Shown: piece after piece, positions 4,799 to 10,000 of the stretch
Numbering within the stretch: position 1 is the stretch's first letter
How the letters are laid out: each line of letters starts with the position of its first letter
NCBI GenBank assembly: GCA_020217115.1
Contig: JAIWOA010000032.1
Span: forward strand, 1-10,000
From: Calditerrivibrio sp.
Lineage (GTDB): Bacteria > Chrysiogenota > Deferribacteres > Deferribacterales > Calditerrivibrionaceae
Direction: 5' to 3'
Length of the DNA: 10,000 nucleotides
Notes under the pieces: model-generated
What the model saw: the letters and a program-made list of their open reading frames with translations, nothing else
Database searches by the model: none
Told to the model about the DNA's origin: nothing
Position numbers and translations under genes: made by a program

Positions 4799-5913
4799 CT
4801 ATTGTCCCCCGGAGAATCAAATTTTCTAATGGAAATTGAATTAACAATTCCTAACAATGTCATAAAGGTAACCAGTGCAGATCCTCCATAGCTGACAAGA
4901 GGCATAGGTATACCAACAACAGGCAAAAGACCTAATGTCATACCTGAATTTACAAAAAACTGAAAAAATACAATGGAAGCAACAGCTAATGCAACAATTT
5001 TGCCAGATAATTCCTTTGTCTTCATGGCAATATAGCATATTCTAAATATGAGTGCCCCAAATAATACAACCATAAATAAACCACCCATCAGGCCAAATTC
5101 TTCATTGATAAGGGAGAATATAAAATCAGTATGCCTCTCTGGAAGAAACTTTAAATGGGACTGTGTACCCTTCATGAAACCCTTACCCAAAAGTCCCCCA
5201 GAACCAACTGCAATCTTTGATTGTATCAAGTGATACCCAGCCCCATATGGATCTCTCTCAGGAGAGATAAATGTTAAAATTCTATCCTTTTGATAATCAT
5301 GGAGCTTACTCCAAACAACTGGAGCAATAAAAATACCCAAAACCACAAATATAAGTAGAGTCCTTATCCTAATTCCTCTAAATAATAATAACATACCCCA
5401 TACTGCAAGGAAAACCATTGCAGTCCCTAAATCTGGCTGCAAAAAAACAAGCAAAAAAGGTGGTATAACTAAAAAGAATTTCTTAACAACATCGACCAAA
5501 CCTAAAGGGACAGGTTCAAAGTCGTTATATATTTTTGGCATTATCAAAATGAATATTACTTTAAAAAATTCAGATGGTTGAAATTTAAAACCACCTATAT
5601 TTATCCATCTCTGAGCACCCATACCTATATGACCAATAGCCAAAACCAATATAAGCATCAATATACCCATCAGGTAAAGAATTACACTCCACTTTATCAA
5701 ATGCTTGTAATTGAAAAAAGAAAAAAATATATAAAAAGATGAACCTATAATAAGCCAGTATAGTTGCTTTATATAGAAAGAATTGAATCTACTTTCTGTT
5801 GGATCGTATGACGCACTGTACACAGCAAACCACCCATAAAGAAGTATTATAGCAACTATGGATGTAAGATAGATGTCAAAATTTTTAAGTAACCTTTTAT
5901 CAATCTGCAACAT
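4795..5913 (-). CDS. rodA: Rod shape-determining protein RodA (SEDS peptidoglycan glycosyltransferase)
   Basis: This is a 372-residue polytopic inner-membrane protein with about ten hydrophobic spans beginning near residue 14. SEDS proteins polymerise lipid II into glycan strands, and RodA works with PBP2 in side-wall elongation. Visible signatures are VYSASYD at 31-37, QRWINIGGFKFQPSEFFK at 101-118 with the conserved Glu 115, LQPDLGTA at 158-165, and the extracellular loop LPERHTDFIFSLINEEFG at 257-274, where Asp 263 corresponds to the essential SEDS aspartate. The C-terminal GIPMPLVSYGGSALVT segment is the most conserved family block. The length is normal for RodA. The ATG at 5913 lies within the end of mrdA (14-bp overlap) with only a weak Shine-Dalgarno, so it probably relies on coupling. 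It ends ATGA with the next gene. The mrdA neighbour favours RodA over FtsW. Confidence 0.97.
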   Translation of the reverse strand: MLQIDKRLLKNFDIYLTSIVAIILLYGWFAVYSASYDPTESRFNSFYIKQLYWLIIGSSFYIFFSFFNYKHLIKWSVILYLMGILMLILVLAIGHIGMGAQRWINIGGFKFQPSEFFKVIFILIMPKIYNDFEPVPLGLVDVVKKFFLVIPPFLLVFLQPDLGTAMVFLAVWGMLLLFRGIRIRTLLIFVVLGIFIAPVVWSKLHDYQKDRILTFISPERDPYGAGYHLIQSKIAVGSGGLLGKGFMKGTQSHLKFLPERHTDFIFSLINEEFGLMGGLFMVVLFGALIFRICYIAMKTKELSGKIVALAVASIVFFQFFVNSGMTLGLLPVVGIPMPLVSYGGSALVTFMTLLGIVNSISIRKFDSPGDNR

Positions 5914-7711
5914 AACCTAACTGCACCATTTTATTTATAAGTGCTCCAGCCAGAGGGGTTGCACCAGAACTTCCAGAACCACCATGTTCCACAAATACAA
6001 CAATAACATACTTAGGATTGTCACCAGGGAAAACCCCTCCAAACCATGAGTGATCTCTGTATTTCTCTGGAATCTGTTCCTGATTCATATTCTCTGTCTT
6101 TTTTAGACCTACAACCTGAGCTGTTCCAGTCTTACCACCTACAACTACTCCATCCACCTTTGCCCTATATGCAGTTCCCCTCTCCCCCATTACAGTTTCT
6201 ATAACAGCATCCAAAACAGTATCTGCAACGTTTTTTGGTATATGAAGATCATTGACAAGTTCTTTATTTATATTAAATACTCCGTTTTGTGTAATTATTT
6301 TATCCAGAATCTTGGGCTTATAAACCTTACCATAGTTAAATATTCCACTTAACATAACTGCAAGCTGCAATGGAGTAACAGTCATGTAACCCTGACCTAT
6401 TGAGGTTATTATTGTCTCACCAGGATACCATGGCTGTTTGAACAGTCTCTTTTTCCAATCTTTATCTGGAAAATTCCCTCCACTCTCTGTAGGCAGATCT
6501 ATGCCTGTTTTACTTCCAAGCCCAAGACCCCTTGCATACTTTACAATATTATCTATGCCAAGCTTTAGACCAACATTGTAATAATAAACATCACACGATT
6601 CTGCTATAGATTTCTTCAAATTAACAACACCATGTCCATCTTTGTTCCAACATCTATATGTAAGGTTACCGTATAAAAATTCACCATTACAATTAAATGT
6701 TGTATTAGGAGTAATAATATTTTCATTTAATGCAGCAGTTGCCATTAGTACCTTAAAAACAGATCCTGGAGGATAGGCAGCCTCTATAGCCCTATTTATA
6801 AGAGGCTTATCCTCACTATGTAGTTGTTTCCACTTATCCTCAGTAATGAATGGGATAAAATCTGAAAGATTATATGTTGGAGAAGAAAAAAGTGTAATAA
6901 CTTCATTCCCATCCATCTTTAAAATTACAGCTGCACCTTTTTTCCCCGCAAAAAGTTCCTTTGCATATTTATGCATATTCATATCTATTGTTAAACCTAT
7001 ATTGTTTCCAGATACCGGTTCTTTGACATTCGTAGAATTAATTGCCTGACCAAGACTATCAACTTCAACATATTTCAGCCCATTTTTTCCCCTCAAAATT
7101 GCCTCATAGTAACGTTCTATACCTGTTTTACCAATTATATCACCTGGGAAATATATACCGTACCTCTCTATTTCATCTAAATTGACCTCACCGGTATACC
7201 CTATGATATGGCTTACTGCCTCACCATCCTCATAATAACGAGAAGTTTCCAACTCTATTTTTACTCCGGGAAAATCCTGTGAATGTTCCATAAAATAGGA
7301 AACTTCCTGAAAATTTAACCCTCTTTTTACAACAATAGGCACGTAGGGGTAAGAATTTTTTATCTTTTTTAATACAGATTCCTTGTTCAATTCAACAACA
7401 CTGCTAAGCTGCTGGAGTGTGTTGTTTATATCTTTTATATCCTCTTTCAATATTGTCAGATTGTAACTTGGGGCATTCTTTACAATGATTACCCCTTTTC
7501 TGTCTAAAATTATTCCTCTGTTGGCAAAAATTCTAACTATTCTGATTCTATTGTTATCAGAAAGTGTTTTCAATTTTTCATAGCTAATTATCTGTAGATA
7601 AAACAACCTGATAAATAATAAAATAAGAAATACTACCAATACAGAGAAAAAGATAGTTACTTTTTTATTAAAAATTTTCAATATTTTATCATTTACTGAG
7701 CGAAAGAGCAA
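5900..7711 (-). CDS. mrdA: Penicillin-binding protein 2 (elongation-specific DD-transpeptidase)
   Basis: This 603-residue class B penicillin-binding protein crosslinks side-wall peptidoglycan and is the partner of RodA. It has a short cytoplasmic N-terminus, one transmembrane anchor (about 18-40), a pedestal/dimerisation region starting IRIVRIFANRGIILDRKG (residues 56-73), and a C-terminal transpeptidase domain. The three active-site motifs are present: SVFK at 317-320 with catalytic Ser 317, SCD at 372-374, and KTG at 527-529. Cys 341 and 354 flank the conserved CNGEF...YRCW segment. The domain lies outside the inner membrane and is the target of beta-lactams. The start is a TTG at 7711 with GGAG 7 nt upstream; the out-of-frame ATG at 7692 leads nowhere and the next in-frame candidate (TTG at 7681) has no such site. 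It overlaps mreD by 23 bp. Confidence 0.97.
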   Translation of the reverse strand: MLFRSVNDKILKIFNKKVTIFFSVLVVFLILLFIRLFYLQIISYEKLKTLSDNNRIRIVRIFANRGIILDRKGVIIVKNAPSYNLTILKEDIKDINNTLQQLSSVVELNKESVLKKIKNSYPYVPIVVKRGLNFQEVSYFMEHSQDFPGVKIELETSRYYEDGEAVSHIIGYTGEVNLDEIERYGIYFPGDIIGKTGIERYYEAILRGKNGLKYVEVDSLGQAINSTNVKEPVSGNNIGLTIDMNMHKYAKELFAGKKGAAVILKMDGNEVITLFSSPTYNLSDFIPFITEDKWKQLHSEDKPLINRAIEAAYPPGSVFKVLMATAALNENIITPNTTFNCNGEFLYGNLTYRCWNKDGHGVVNLKKSIAESCDVYYYNVGLKLGIDNIVKYARGLGLGSKTGIDLPTESGGNFPDKDWKKRLFKQPWYPGETIITSIGQGYMTVTPLQLAVMLSGIFNYGKVYKPKILDKIITQNGVFNINKELVNDLHIPKNVADTVLDAVIETVMGERGTAYRAKVDGVVVGGKTGTAQVVGLKKTENMNQEQIPEKYRDHSWFGGVFPGDNPKYVIVVFVEHGGSGSSGATPLAGALINKMVQLGYVAD

Positions 7712-8136
7712 ATTTTGACTCCAAAAAGCTATTTATCAGGTAAATCAAGCCTATATCAAATAATAGATGTATGGGGATAATAGATATAGATACATAAAAA
7801 TCATTAATTAGTATATTCATAAAAACATTATATAATAGAACAGAAAAAAAATAGTAAGTAAATCTTAAAAAATCACTTTTAAAATACATATTATCTGTCA
7901 CTATAAGCTTTAAAATAAATATTGCAACAAAAATCAAACCACTTACTCCAAAGTATACCCCAGAAGAATAATCATTGAATATTGAGATCGGAATTAAAAA
8001 TGTGTACACACCTTCATCACCCATTTTGTCAAGAAAAATAATTACAGATATTAAAGCAAAATCTAAATAAGAAAGTAAAGGTAATATATGGGTCAAAATA
8101 TATATAATTAAAGCAAGGCAAATTGATAAAAAAAGC

Positions 8137-8156
<20 letters not shown>
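7689..8156 (-). CDS. mreD: Rod shape-determining protein MreD
   Basis: This 155-residue, very hydrophobic inner-membrane protein has about five or six predicted spans (roughly 8-27, 33-43, 50-60, 66-86, 99-118 and 122-142). MreD has no known enzymatic activity; with MreC it links cytoplasmic MreB filaments to the RodA-PBP2 synthase. The sequence is weakly conserved in this family, so the assignment rests on size, topology, and its position between mreC and mrdA. Family-like touches are the DYSSGVYFGVSGLIF segment (62-76) and the late LLFDIGLIYL span. The ATG at 8156 lies 20 bp inside the end of mreC with only a weak Shine-Dalgarno (CTGG), and a second ATG follows two codons later, so either may serve. 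The 3' end overlaps the mrdA start and includes its ribosome binding site. Confidence 0.88.
7719..7722 (-). promoter_or_regulatory. Ribosome binding site supporting the mrdA TTG start
   Basis: GGAG on the minus strand lies 7 nt before the TTG at 7711, inside the end of mreD. It is the main reason to accept a TTG start for mrdA. Confidence 0.65.
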
Positions 8157-9968
<1,812 letters not shown>

Positions 9969-9974
9969 CTATAA

Positions 9975-9979
9975 CCTCC
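9975..9979 (-). promoter_or_regulatory. Ribosome binding site of mreB
   Basis: GGAGG on the minus strand lies 6 nt before the ATG at 9968, an optimal arrangement that fixes the start. Confidence 0.8.
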
Positions 9980-9993
9980 ATAGACACTGAAAC

Positions 9994-9999
9994 TTTATA
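9994..9999 (-). promoter_or_regulatory. Possible -10 element upstream of mreB
   Basis: TATAAA on the minus strand lies about 25 bp before the mreB ATG and could be the -10 of the operon promoter. The -35 would fall outside the window, so this cannot be confirmed here. Confidence 0.25.
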
Positions 10000-10000
10000 C

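Noticed and set aside
4795..4860. Cobalamin riboswitch upstream of the B12-binding radical SAM gene
   Set aside because: The gene overlaps rodA, leaving no leader, and no B12-box-like sequence is visible.

Overview
The window is AT-rich, protein-dense bacterial DNA with a Gram-negative-type rod-shape (elongasome) cluster. Ten of its eleven genes lie on the minus strand, and one small plus-strand gene converges on them at the left. The set of mreBCD-mrdA-rodA, a B12-binding radical SAM protein fused to its DUF2344 partner, a PerR-type Fur protein, an RCKP-type rubredoxin-like peptide and a TIGR02757 protein suggests an anaerobic or microaerophilic bacterium. The low GC and gene order would fit Deferribacterota (Calditerrivibrio/Deferribacter-like), but that placement is inference from memory and not proven here.

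Layout from right to left, which is the direction of transcription: mreB (9968-8943), mreC (8955-8137), mreD (8156-7689), mrdA/PBP2 (7711-5900), rodA (5913-4795), a TIGR03960/TIGR03936 radical SAM fusion (4798-2396), perR-like fur (2403-1993), a 35-residue rubredoxin-like gene (1977-1870), a TIGR02757/DUF2400 protein (about 1886-1098), then after a 63-bp gap trxA (1034-717) and an fmdB-type zinc ribbon (705-505). Neighbouring genes overlap by 4 to 23 bp from mreB through the fur gene. An HU/IHF gene (166-444) on the plus strand faces fmdB, and the two share a bidirectional terminator. Positions 1-165 hold only the HU/IHF promoter region and a short tandem repeat; no gene is visible there. No gap exceeds 300 bp.

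Functionally the right two thirds build the lateral cell wall: MreB filaments, the MreC/MreD membrane scaffold, the RodA glycosyltransferase and the PBP2 transpeptidase. The left third is a redox and stress group (PerR-like sensor, rubredoxin-like peptide, thioredoxin) together with two proteins of unknown role. A promoter-like element inside the end of the radical SAM gene, with a PerR-box-like sequence over its -10, suggests that this group can be transcribed separately from the cell-wall genes. Another promoter precedes trxA.

The main points for follow-up are the tiny rubredoxin-like gene hidden in another frame over the TIGR02757 start, the endonuclease III-like Asp and Cys layout of the TIGR02757 protein, the possible PerR autoregulation site, and a strong hairpin inside mreC. 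Nothing in the window resembles a CRISPR array, transposon, tRNA, rRNA or defence island.
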